Assembly: GCA_017433245.1 (NCBI GenBank)
Contig: JAFRHO010000009.1
Coordinates: 88,626-152,625, forward strand
From: Candidatus Saccharimonadota bacterium
Lineage (GTDB): Bacteria > Patescibacteriota > Saccharimonadia > Saccharimonadales > Saccharimonadaceae
Reading direction: 5' to 3'
Length of the DNA stretch: 64,000 nt
The position numbers and the translations under genes are program-made. The notes under the pieces were generated by a model. The model was not told the DNA's origin. It saw nothing but the letters and a program-made list of their open reading frames with translations, and did no database searches. Positions 24,539 to 32,400 of the stretch are shown here, piece by piece. Every line of letters begins with the position of its first letter. Position 1 is the first letter of the stretch.

Positions 24539-25374
24539 TGGCAATTAAGGCTTACCGCCCAGTAACTCCGGCGCAGAGGCAGAAGACGACACAGGATTTT
24601 GATCAGATTACGACCAATAAACCTTTGAAGTCGCTAACTCGCGCCAAGAAGCAACAGGCGGGTAAAAATAATCAGGGTCGCATTACGGTGCGACACCGTG
24701 GTGGTGGCGTCAAACGTCACTATCGTATCGTAACTTACAAGTTACCAGAGAATTTGACTTTTACCGTTGAAGAAATCGAGTATGACCCGAATCGTTCGGC
24801 ACGTATTGCTCGGGTAAAGGATGAAAAAGGCACATATTATTATGTGCTCGCAGATACTAAGATGACGAAGGGTACGACTTTCAAAACCGGTAAGGAAATT
24901 GAGGTCGAGGAATCGTCTAGGATGCCACTTGAGAATATTCCGGTTGGTACGTTTGTGTATGCTGTGGAATTAACTCCAGGTCGTGGTGCACAGATGGTCC
25001 GCGCAGCGGGTGCTTCCGCACAGCTTATGGCAAAAGAAGATGGTTACGCCACTCTTAAGATGCCGTCTGGCGAAGTACGCAAAGTGCTCGTTGAATGTGA
25101 AGCATCAATTGGTACCGTTTCGAACGTTCAGCATCAGAATGTGAAAATTGGCGCAGCTGGTCGAAAGCGTCGTAAGGGTATTCGCCCAACCGTACGCGGT
25201 GTTGTGATGAACGCTACAGATCACCCACACGGTGGTGGTGACGGTGGTCGTCACGGTTCGGGTAAAGCACCAAGAACTCCGTGGGGTCAGCTCACACTTG
25301 GTTATCGTACCCGTCACAATAAGAAAACTAATAACATGATCGTGCGCAGTCGCCACGAAGGAAAGAGGAAATAA
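24538..25374 (+). CDS. rplB: 50S ribosomal protein L2
   Basis: 278 residues, full length. [12 protein letters not shown] near the start and the [15 protein letters not shown] block with the functionally important His are intact. Assembly and peptidyl transferase region. Overlaps both neighbours by 1 nt. Confidence 0.98.
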   Translation: MAIKAYRPVTPAQRQKTTQDFDQITTNKPLKSLTRAKKQQAGKNNQGRITVRHRGGGVKRHYRIVTYKLPENLTFTVEEIEYDPNRSARIARVKDEKGTYYYVLADTKMTKGTTFKTGKEIEVEESSRMPLENIPVGTFVYAVELTPGRGAQMVRAAGASAQLMAKEDGYATLKMPSGEVRKVLVECEASIGTVSNVQHQNVKIGAAGRKRRKGIRPTVRGVVMNATDHPHGGGDGGRHGSGKAPRTPWGQLTLGYRTRHNKKTNNMIVRSRHEGKRK

Positions 25375-25667
25375 TGTCGAGGAGTATGAAGAAAGGTCCA
25401 TTTGTGGACTTTAAACTCGCGAAGAAGATTGCCGCACTTTCCAGCGAAGATCGCACTGTAATTAAAACCTGGGCGCGTCAATCGACGATTTCACCAGAGA
25501 TGGTGGGCCGGACGATTGCAGTACACAATGGTAAAGTACATGTACCAGTGTTTATTTCAGAGAATATGGTCGGTCATAAGCTTGGTGAATTTGCGCCAAC
25601 TCGTAAATTTAAGCGCCATGGTGGGAAGAAAGCAGCTGAAGCTGCTGCGGCAAAGGGGAGTAATTAA
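25374..25667 (+). CDS. rpsS: 30S ribosomal protein S19
   Basis: 97 residues; [32 protein letters not shown] and [14 protein letters not shown] are canonical. Short Ala-rich C-terminal extension. Confidence 0.97.
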   Translation: MSRSMKKGPFVDFKLAKKIAALSSEDRTVIKTWARQSTISPEMVGRTIAVHNGKVHVPVFISENMVGHKLGEFAPTRKFKRHGGKKAAEAAAAKGSN

Positions 25668-25669
25668 TT

Positions 25670-26092
25670 ATGGCAGAAACATATTTTGCACATGCATATG
25701 CGAAGGGTATTGATTCGCAGCCATGGAAGACTAATATTGTGGCTTCCTTGGTGAGGGATCGTTATGTTGCAGATGCAGTGGTGATTTTGGAAAATACACC
25801 GCGCCGGGCAGCTCGAGCAGTTCTCAAGGCGGTGGAGTCAGCTAATGCGAATTTATTAAATAATACCAAGGTGTCAATTGACCCGAAGACGATTCGCGTC
25901 GCAAGAATTTTTGTTACCAATGGTACGAGGATGCGTCGCTACAAGCCAGCATCGAGGGGTCGTGCTTTACCGTATGAGATTATTTCGTCCAACATATTTG
26001 TTGAGGTCGCAGGCGAAGAGAAAGTTAAGAAAGAAGCCAAGGCTGCTGAAAAGTCTGCTGCTAAGGCTGAAGCGAAGAAGGAGAAAAAGTAA
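25670..26092 (+). CDS. rplV: 50S ribosomal protein L22
   Basis: 140 residues. Core includes RAARAVLKAVESANANLLNN and the tunnel loop NGTRMRRYKPASRGRA. Ends in a Lys/Ala/Glu-rich tail of about 25 residues. Confidence 0.96.
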   Translation: MAETYFAHAYAKGIDSQPWKTNIVASLVRDRYVADAVVILENTPRRAARAVLKAVESANANLLNNTKVSIDPKTIRVARIFVTNGTRMRRYKPASRGRALPYEIISSNIFVEVAGEEKVKKEAKAAEKSAAKAEAKKEKK

Positions 26093-26093
26093 T

Positions 26094-26720
26094 ATGGGTC
26101 AGAAGGTTAATCCCATCTCTTACCGTCTCCAAGTCAGTAAAGATTGGTCTTCGAAGTGGTTTACACGGAAAAGCGATTTTCGTCACTGGCTAGTGGAAGA
26201 CGTCAAGATTCGCGAGTTTATCGAGAACAGATACAAGTCTCGTCCAACTATTGCGCGTATCAATATTGAGCGCTCCGCTAATCTTACGACGATTACGATT
26301 TTGACTGCGAAAGCAGGTAGCGTAATTGGTAAGCAAGGCGCAGGGATCAATGAATTAAAGAAGGGCCTCGAAAAGATTATAAAGGGTCCGATTCGAATTA
26401 ATGTCGAAGAAGTTAAAAAACCAGAACTAAACGCTAAACTTGTTGCTGAAAATATTGGTTTTCAGTTGGGTAAACGTATGAATTTCCGTCGTGCAGTTAA
26501 GATGGCTTTACAGTCAACTATGAATGCGGGCGCTAAAGGTGTACGTATCGAGGTGGCAGGGCGTCTGAATGGCGCTGAAATGTCACGCCGCGAGAAGTTT
26601 ATCGAGGGGTCAGTGCCTCTACATACGCTTCGTGCGGATATCGACTTTTATTGTCATCATGCACCAACAATTGCCGGTATTGTAGGCGTGAAGGTTTGGA
26701 TTTACAAGGGGGAAAAGTAA
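26094..26720 (+). CDS. rpsC: 30S ribosomal protein S3
   Basis: 208 residues from ATG 26094 (MGQKVNPISYRLQ); longer frames upstream lie inside rplV. KH domain with GSVIGKQGAGI and C-terminal GRLNGAEMSRREKF, both canonical. mRNA entry-channel protein. Confidence 0.97.
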   Translation: MGQKVNPISYRLQVSKDWSSKWFTRKSDFRHWLVEDVKIREFIENRYKSRPTIARINIERSANLTTITILTAKAGSVIGKQGAGINELKKGLEKIIKGPIRINVEEVKKPELNAKLVAENIGFQLGKRMNFRRAVKMALQSTMNAGAKGVRIEVAGRLNGAEMSRREKFIEGSVPLHTLRADIDFYCHHAPTIAGIVGVKVWIYKGEK

Positions 26721-26721
26721 A

Positions 26722-27141
26722 ATGGCAATTATGATTCCAAAGAAACTTGCACATCGCAAGGTTCGTAAAGGTAAAAACGAAGGTATCGCAACGCGTTGCA
26801 ACACAGTGGCATTTGGCGATTATGGACTAATGTCACTCGATAACGAGCGGGTAAATTCACGTCAAATCGAGGCAGCTCGTCAGGCGATTACTCGTTATAT
26901 TAAGCGTGGTGGTAAAATCTGGATTCGGATTTTCCCACATACACCTGTAACCAAGAAGCCACTTGATGTAAAAATGGGTTCGGGTAAGGGTGAGCCACAG
27001 TTTTATGTAGCAAAAGTGAAAGCTGGTACGGTGATGTTTGAAATCGCTGATGTGACCGATGAACAGGCAAAAGAAGCTTTGCGTCTCGCGTCACACAAGT
27101 TACCGGTGAAATGTAAAATAATTAAGAAAGAGGAGTTTTAA
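26722..27141 (+). CDS. rplP: 50S ribosomal protein L16
   Basis: 139 residues; [34 protein letters not shown] block (here [10 protein letters not shown]) and [16 protein letters not shown] are present. Followed after 1 nt by rpsQ: rpmC (L29), normally in between, is missing. Confidence 0.97.
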   Translation: MAIMIPKKLAHRKVRKGKNEGIATRCNTVAFGDYGLMSLDNERVNSRQIEAARQAITRYIKRGGKIWIRIFPHTPVTKKPLDVKMGSGKGEPQFYVAKVKAGTVMFEIADVTDEQAKEALRLASHKLPVKCKIIKKEEF

Positions 27142-27142
27142 A

Positions 27143-27496
27143 ATGGCACACACTTTGATTGGGACCGTAACTTCTGACAAGCGCGATAAGACCATTACCG
27201 TCTCCATTGTTTCTCGGGAAACTCACCCTCTATATCGTAAGCAGTATTCGAAAACGCGTAAATATACTGCGCACGATGAGAAAAACGAAGCACATAAGGG
27301 CGATCGTGTAGAAATCGCCATGACGCGACCTTTGTCGAAGACTAAGGCTTATACTTTGGTGAAGATTTTGGAGCGTTCGCACGGTACTGTGGAACTGAAG
27401 GAAGATGTCAATGAAATTGAACTTCCAGAGAAAGTTGGCGCAGATGAAATCGCGAAGGCCAAGAAGGCAGATAAGGCTGAAGGGGAGGAGGCTTAA
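27143..27496 (+). CDS. rpsQ: 30S ribosomal protein S17
   Basis: 117 residues: a normal S17 core (GTVTSDKRDKTITVSI, HPLYRKQY, GDRVEIAMTRPLSKTK) plus a C-terminal acidic/Lys extension of about 35 residues. Some space left by the missing L29 gene could be relevant, but that is speculation. Confidence 0.95.
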   Translation: MAHTLIGTVTSDKRDKTITVSIVSRETHPLYRKQYSKTRKYTAHDEKNEAHKGDRVEIAMTRPLSKTKAYTLVKILERSHGTVELKEDVNEIELPEKVGADEIAKAKKADKAEGEEA

Positions 27497-27865
27497 ATGA
27501 TTCAACAAGAAACTAGATTAAAAGTTGCGGATAACTCTGGCGCGAAGGAACTTGGCGTCATTCGGGTACTTGGTGGTACTCGTGCTAGGTATGCTCGAGT
27601 TGGTGATATCGTAACTTGTTCAGTAAAGGACGCAACGCCAACTGGTAGCGTGAAGAAGAAAGCAGTCGTGCGTGCGGTAATCGTACGTACAGTAGCACCA
27701 ATTCGTCGTCCAGATGGTTCAACTATTCGTTTCGACGAAAACGCTGCAGTATTGGTCAACGATGATAAAACACCACGCGGTACACGTGTATTTGGTCCGA
27801 TTCCTAGAGAACTGCGTGACGCTGGTTTTACAAAGATTATTAGCTTAGCACCGGAGGTACTCTAA
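27497..27865 (+). CDS. rplN: 50S ribosomal protein L14
   Basis: 122 residues, canonical from [19 protein letters not shown] to the [10 protein letters not shown] end. Starts directly at the rpsQ stop. Confidence 0.98.
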   Translation: MIQQETRLKVADNSGAKELGVIRVLGGTRARYARVGDIVTCSVKDATPTGSVKKKAVVRAVIVRTVAPIRRPDGSTIRFDENAAVLVNDDKTPRGTRVFGPIPRELRDAGFTKIISLAPEVL

Positions 27866-27866
27866 A

Positions 27867-28154
27867 ATGAAGACCTTGAAAGTTAATGATAAAGTAAAAG
27901 TGATTAGCGGTAGCCACAAAGGTAAAGAAGCTAAAATTGTGCGAATCGATCGCGTAAATGGCAAAGCTTGTCTTGAAGGGATTGGCGTAGTGGAACGACA
28001 TGTACGCAAATCATACCTTAACCCGACTGGTGGTAAAAAGACAATTCATCTCGGGATTGATTTATCGAATTTGAAATTAGTTGAAGCTGCTAGTTCAGCG
28101 AAGACTGCTGTGAAGAAAGTTGACAAGAAAAAAGCTAAGAAAGGAGCTAAATAA
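27867..28154 (+). CDS. rplX: 50S ribosomal protein L24
   Basis: 95 residues with the KOW motif (VKVISGSHKGKEAKIV) and a Lys-rich tail (KKVDKKKAKKGAK). Its stop overlaps the rplE ATG. Confidence 0.95.
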   Translation: MKTLKVNDKVKVISGSHKGKEAKIVRIDRVNGKACLEGIGVVERHVRKSYLNPTGGKKTIHLGIDLSNLKLVEAASSAKTAVKKVDKKKAKKGAK

Positions 28155-28786
28155 TGGCGGAAAAGAAAACGGCTGCTAAAGCCGAAGCCCCCAAAACTGC
28201 TAAGAAAGCAGTGAAGGCTGACGCAAAAGCACAACCACGCCTCAAGGCTCTCTATAATAACGAGCTGAAGGCGAAACTGAAGAAGGAGCTGGGGTTTGCT
28301 AACATTAATCAAGTTCCAGAGCTAAAGAAAGTCGTAGTATCGGCTGGTGTTGGTAAGAAACGTGAAGATAAGCGTTTTACTGAGACCGTGGAACTGACGA
28401 TTGAAAAGATTACGGGTCAGAAGGCGACTTCGAGACTGGCAAAGAAATCAATTGCGACTTTCAAAATTCGGAAAGGCATGGGTGCACCGGTAGGTTATCT
28501 CACGACTCTTCGCAATGATAAAATGTACGAATTTGTGGATAGATTAATCAATATCGCTTTACCACACGTACGGGATTTCCATGGTGTATCACGCACAGCA
28601 TTTGATGCGCAAGGGAATTACAACTTAGGCCTTAAAGAACAAACGGTCTTCCCGGAGATTACTTTCGAGGATGCATCGGTACTTCATGGCCTAGAGGTAA
28701 CGTTTATTATTAAAAATGGTTCAAAGGAAGGAAGCTATAAATTGCTAGAACTCTTCGGAATGCCGTTTGAAAAGGAGGCAAAGTAG
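28154..28786 (+). CDS. rplE: 50S ribosomal protein L5
   Basis: 210 residues; an Ala/Lys-rich N-terminal extension of about 30 residues precedes the normal L5 body ([31 protein letters not shown]...[10 protein letters not shown]). Binds 5S rRNA. Confidence 0.96.
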   Translation: MAEKKTAAKAEAPKTAKKAVKADAKAQPRLKALYNNELKAKLKKELGFANINQVPELKKVVVSAGVGKKREDKRFTETVELTIEKITGQKATSRLAKKSIATFKIRKGMGAPVGYLTTLRNDKMYEFVDRLINIALPHVRDFHGVSRTAFDAQGNYNLGLKEQTVFPEITFEDASVLHGLEVTFIIKNGSKEGSYKLLELFGMPFEKEAK

Positions 28787-28787
28787 T

Positions 28788-29057
28788 ATGGCTAAAAAAT
28801 CTGCAGTCCTCCGTGACGAAAAACGACGCAAGATGTACGAAAAATATAAAGAGAAGCGTGCTGCGCTCAAAGCCGCAGGCGACCTTGAAGGTTTGGCTAA
28901 GTTGCCACGTAACGCTTCGCCAACTCGACTCAAGAATCGCGATATGTTGGATGGTCGTCCACGTGGTTATATGCGCCGATTTGGTTTATCACGTATTAAC
29001 TTCCGGGAAAAAGCAAGTAAAGGTGAAATTCCTGGTGTAACTAAGAGTAGTTGGTAG
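28788..29057 (+). CDS. rpsN: 30S ribosomal protein S14
   Basis: 89 residues from ATG 28788 (MAKKSAV), just after the rplE stop; zinc-free long form without Cys pairs. Conserved [13 protein letters not shown] and [14 protein letters not shown]. Confidence 0.95.
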   Translation: MAKKSAVLRDEKRRKMYEKYKEKRAALKAAGDLEGLAKLPRNASPTRLKNRDMLDGRPRGYMRRFGLSRINFREKASKGEIPGVTKSSW

Positions 29058-29072
29058 GAGAAAGGAGAGAAT

Positions 29073-29474
29073 ATGTCATTACAATCTACAGATCAAATTG
29101 CTGACCTTCTGACGCGTATTCGTAACGCTATTAAGGTGAACAAAAATGAAATCCTCGTCCCAACTTCGAAACTGAAGGCTGGGGTGATTGAAGTGCTAGC
29201 CAAGAATGGTTACATTGCTGGATTTAATATTGAAGACGGTAAACCACGCGGCATGCTTCGCATTGTCATTAACGAAGCTGGCGCTGGCGCTAAGATTAAC
29301 GAAATTACTAAGGTGTCAAAGCCTGGTCGTCGTGTGTATTCGTCGGCTGATGAACTTCCGGTTGTAAAGTCTGGACGCGGCATGGTGATTGTGTCGACCT
29401 CCAAGGGCTTGATGACTGGACGTGAAGCGAAGAAGAATCGGCTGGGTGGTGAAATATTGGTGAAAGTTTGGTAA
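29073..29474 (+). CDS. rpsH: 30S ribosomal protein S8
   Basis: 133 residues; DQIADLLTRIRNAI, GRRVYSSADELP and the C-terminal IVSTSKGLMTGREAKK are canonical. GAAAGGAGAG forms its RBS. It is the last gene before the cluster is interrupted: a strong terminator follows instead of rplF. Confidence 0.97.
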   Translation: MSLQSTDQIADLLTRIRNAIKVNKNEILVPTSKLKAGVIEVLAKNGYIAGFNIEDGKPRGMLRIVINEAGAGAKINEITKVSKPGRRVYSSADELPVVKSGRGMVIVSTSKGLMTGREAKKNRLGGEILVKVW

Positions 29475-29490
29475 TATTCAGACTTGTGTA

Positions 29491-29524
29491 AAAATGAACT
29501 GGTTTAGGCCAGTTCATTTTTTTT
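29491..29524 (+). terminator. terminator after rpsH
   Basis: AATGAACTGG / CCAGTTCATT hairpin with eight T residues. Stops the rplC-rpsH transcript, so rplF-rplO need their own promoter. Confidence 0.9.
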
Positions 29525-29537
29525 GTTGTTTTTTTGT

Positions 29538-29775
29538 CTACCAAAGCCCACTAATTATTAAGAACTGGACTTGGTGGTTGTGATAACTACATTATTCGTC
29601 AGGTGCGGCGCGTCTTAGCGATGATGCAATGGTTTAGTTATATACAGTTTGCACTGGATGATAAAAATTTATCTATATAGTGTGACTGTAACCGACGCTT
29701 GCACACTGGAATAATGTAGACATCACAACAGACCAAATCTGTTAAATGTTCTTAATATTTAGTAGGCTTTGGTAG
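29538..29775. repeat. long imperfect palindrome 3' of the FISUMP surface gene
   Basis: Terminal arms 29538-29565 and 29748-29775 match as inverted repeats at 26 of 28 positions. Further inside, TTGTGAT and CTACATTATTC also pair with their mirror copies, giving a hairpin with roughly 80-nt arms. Together with 29476-29860 it fills the gap after rpsH. The same arrangement recurs at 62017-62246. Confidence 0.75.
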
Positions 29776-29860
29776 TCGAAATATCAACATCTAAAGGTGT
29801 CTTTTTGTGTATACACTTGAAAATGGTGTCTACTATTAAGGGTACAGTTTAAACTGAAGC

Positions 29861-30060
29861 CTACGCGCCAGGAGCGACGCAGCGAATAGCCCTCCCGTAG
29901 TACTTGTTGCCGTCGAGTGTGCCCGGGTAGACGTAAGACGGACCCAGGTACAAGTTGTAGGCGTAGTAGGACGAATAGGCCGTAGAAGACCAATAGTAGA
30001 CGTACGAGCCACGAGGGTTCACCGAACCGCTGTAGACGTAGCCGGAATAGACGAAATTAA
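29861..30060 (-). other. candidate hypervariable region (NNC-codon block) at the 3' end of the FISUMP gene
   Basis: From about FVYSGYVYSG to the stop, over half of the codons end in C. There are 12 TAC codons and three copies of TACGTCTAC, whereas the preceding ~570 codons and both paralogues show mixed, mostly T- or A-ending codons. Diversity-generating retroelements turn AAC/AAT template codons into NNC/NNT in exactly this part of C-type-lectin-fold proteins. No reverse transcriptase or template repeat is present in the window, so this is inference. Confidence 0.4.
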
Positions 30061-31765
30061 CTGGATATTTGCGCCAACGTAGAGAGTCTGCGGTAGTGGA
30101 TTGGTCTTGACCTGTACCACCCATTTTACGATCTAGGTAAGAGAAACCTCCGACTCTGTTGGCGGCATCTGCTTCGCTTTGTCCTATATCACCTGTACTA
30201 GTATTGCCTAGTGGTATTTGCCAGCCAGTTGGGCAGATGGATGTAGTGTTATGGTCTCCACTTGAGTAGGCAGTAGTGTCTGCAATAGCGGCGTGCCAGG
30301 TATAGTAATTACCGTAACTGTACATACCAGCATTAGATGTGCTATTAGTGCTGCTATTGGCGGTTGGGTTTTGTGGACGGTCTGATTCAGTGGTTGGAGT
30401 GTTTACGTTATTGTATCTTGGCATACGATAGGCAGCATTACTAGTACCAATGTTTATAGTGTCATTGCTGCCATCATTACTATAAAGGGTATTTGCAGAG
30501 TAAGTTGAATTGAATTTATTTGCTGTTTCGGCGTCGGCCAGACCAGAGAAGTTACCATAAGTGGCGCTTGTACCATAGCCTTGAGCCAGAGCACCAGTGG
30601 AATTGTCACTATTGGTGCTTTCTAATCTTAAGTTTTCAATCATCCAACATTTACCGTCAGCCAGTTTAGCAATAGCGTAGGTTTCGTTATCACGCTGATC
30701 GGTGAGGGCAGAGACGCTGGCAAGGTTAGCAGTACCATCAGTAGGGGCAGTGGTGAGGTTAGAACAGACAGATGCTACTTTACTAGTGTCTTGAAGATTA
30801 CCTTGTGATTTAACCCATACAGCATAGAGTGATAAACCTTTACCTTCACCAGTATAAATAGATGTATCAGGAATAGATAAGTCTTCTTGTGGACCATAGA
30901 AGTGGGCTTCATTATTAGTAGCATAGTCAAACTTATCGGACCAACCAGCGAAACCGTAACCCGTTCTACTGAAGTTAGAGGCGAGAAGTGTAACAGTGGA
31001 GGCTACGTCTTGACAGCCCATAGTACCTTCAGCATTACTTGCATTGGCATAGTAGCAGATTTTACCAGAGGCTGAGGTTTGGGGTTGGGCTGGTACATCA
31101 TTATATGGATGCACCATAGTGTATTTAACTTGACCTACATAAATATCGGCAGCTTGGTTTGAGGCGATGTAGGCGGCATAGGTGGTTTCTAGTTTTACAC
31201 CTAATGTAGTGTCGGTAGCAGAGGAACCGGTATTGGCTTTGTATTGTGCAACCTTAGTATAGGTTGCTGGTACTGCAATCCAGTTATCATAGTTTGTTGT
31301 AATAGTAAGGTTTTCTGGATTATAAGTTATTGGATCTCCTGAACCTGGGTTAGTTATTTTAGTCAGTTTCATAGACCAATTTGACGAAGTATCTCCTGAT
31401 ACATAAGCTTTAGTAGCGATAGTACCATTGGTGTTTGTACCGACTAGTTTAGTATGGTTTTCTCCTTCATATTGATTACCAGTATAGCCTATAGCATAAA
31501 TGGAGAAGCCATTATCATCATTACATATAGCAGTTAGGGTAGTCTTTCCAATACCATTCTCATATTCACTACCGCTTGCTCCGGAATAGGTACCTGGATT
31601 TAATGTAGCAGTATGAGTAATACCGGTACCACTCATAGTGCAGGCAACTGGAACAGTTAGCTCTACTGTGTCTATGACTTCAGTGTCTGCGGAGACAATG
31701 TTTGAAGATAGAGCCATGCCACTAAGCACGGTTGTGGCTAATAGTATGTGTATGGTCTTGTTCAT
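29861..31765 (-). CDS. secreted FISUMP-domain surface protein
   Basis: 634 residues. Signal peptide (about 1-28), a beta-rich N-terminal region (30-215), an InlB/Listeria-Bacteroides-type repeat (ICYYANA...TGYGFAGWSD...LSLYAVWV, about 235-315), then a Fibrobacter-succinogenes-major-paralogous-type domain (TDQRDNETYAIAKLADGKCWMIENLRLE to the C-terminal WSST...IRCV). The C-terminal domain is of the C-type-lectin/FGE-like class used for ligand display. No sortase motif or terminal helix is seen. Two paralogues lie at 42643 and 62299. The last ~65 codons have a codon use unlike the rest of the gene. Confidence 0.85.
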   Translation of the reverse strand: MNKTIHILLATTVLSGMALSSNIVSADTEVIDTVELTVPVACTMSGTGITHTATLNPGTYSGASGSEYENGIGKTTLTAICNDDNGFSIYAIGYTGNQYEGENHTKLVGTNTNGTIATKAYVSGDTSSNWSMKLTKITNPGSGDPITYNPENLTITTNYDNWIAVPATYTKVAQYKANTGSSATDTTLGVKLETTYAAYIASNQAADIYVGQVKYTMVHPYNDVPAQPQTSASGKICYYANASNAEGTMGCQDVASTVTLLASNFSRTGYGFAGWSDKFDYATNNEAHFYGPQEDLSIPDTSIYTGEGKGLSLYAVWVKSQGNLQDTSKVASVCSNLTTAPTDGTANLASVSALTDQRDNETYAIAKLADGKCWMIENLRLESTNSDNSTGALAQGYGTSATYGNFSGLADAETANKFNSTYSANTLYSNDGSNDTINIGTSNAAYRMPRYNNVNTPTTESDRPQNPTANSSTNSTSNAGMYSYGNYYTWHAAIADTTAYSSGDHNTTSICPTGWQIPLGNTSTGDIGQSEADAANRVGGFSYLDRKMGGTGQDQSTTADSLRWRKYPVNFVYSGYVYSGSVNPRGSYVYYWSSTAYSSYYAYNLYLGPSYVYPGTLDGNKYYGRAIRCVAPGA

Positions 31766-31842
31766 AATGATATTTTAGCATAGTTTTTATGGTTTGGATG
31801 AAAAAACTTGTGGTTTGGGTCAGATAAGGCTGAAGTTGAAAC

Positions 31843-31880
31843 AAGATTCTATTGCTTTGTTTAAGCAATAGAATCTTTTT
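31843..31880 (+). terminator. strong hairpin terminator
   Basis: AAGATTCTATTGCTT / AAGCAATAGAATCTT with T runs on the plus strand. Lies between the start of the FISUMP gene and the small ORF region. Confidence 0.7.
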
Positions 31881-32007
31881 GTTTTTCTAAGGGGTGATAG
31901 TTGTTTTGCTTTTGGTATTATCCTTATGCTGTTATTTGGGGTTGTAATTATTGTGTGATTATATATTATGATGGCGGGTTGGAGAAGATTAGTTTACGAG
32001 TCATATA

Positions 32008-32105
32008 GATTCCCCTCTGTGTGAGCGAACTTCCGTGCGGTGAGTTCGCCCCGGAAAGGGGGGATTTATACGTGACAATTCTAGATAGTCTAGGCAAACC
32101 TCCCC
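32008..32105 (+). ncRNA. structured leader or small RNA upstream of the 34-residue ORF
   Basis: A GATTCCCC / GGGGGGATT stem encloses GCGAAC / GTTCGC, and a CTAGA / TCTAG hairpin follows (32091-32103). Compensated nested stems suggest a selected RNA structure. The preceding stretch 31881-32007 is AT-rich with a possible TATATTATG -10; nothing else is clear. Confidence 0.4.
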
Positions 32106-32145
32106 GAGGCCAAGTTAACCAAAACAAACACTTACAGGAGGAAGT

Positions 32146-32250
32146 ATGGAGATAGAGATCGAATTTAGATTTAAACTCATACGTAAACCGAAAACTAAAA
32201 AAATTACTGTCGCTATTGAAAGCGAACAGCAACTATTCCCTAACCGGTAG
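32146..32250 (+). CDS. very small basic/acidic protein
   Basis: 34 residues (starts MEIEIEFRFKL, ends QQLFPNR) preceded by ACAGGAGGAAGT, a near-perfect Shine-Dalgarno at ideal spacing. Followed by a CCTGCTACCAT / ATGGTAGCAGG hairpin (32268-32299) without a T run. An amphipathic beta start and a basic middle are visible; function unknown. The strong RBS and structured leader make it more than a random ORF. Confidence 0.5.
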   Translation: MEIEIEFRFKLIRKPKTKKITVAIESEQQLFPNR

Positions 32251-32342
32251 GGTTCTAGGTCCCTACCACCTGCTACCATTATATATGATGGTAGCAGGTT
32301 CCGCAAGTGGTTTTTGGTGGATGCTTCTGAAGGCGCTTATCG

Positions 32343-32371
32343 TTGCCTCTGTTTGACAGGCATGATATAAT
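32343..32371 (+). promoter_or_regulatory. promoter of the giant adhesin
   Basis: TTGCCT (32343-32348), 17-nt spacer, TATAAT (32366-32371). The TTGACA nearby is only 7 nt from the -10 and cannot be its -35. Confidence 0.65.
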
Positions 32372-32400
32372 GGCGGCAATATTTAAGCGAAGGAGTTATT

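Noticed and set aside
29538..29775. Integron attC site or invertible promoter
   Set aside because: The ends lack the conserved RYYYAAC / GTTRRRY core sites; no integrase is nearby and the centre between the arms contains no promoter facing a gene.
32353..32358. TTGACA as -35 of the giant adhesin promoter
   Set aside because: Only 7 nt from the TATAAT; TTGCCT at the correct 17-nt spacing is the better candidate.
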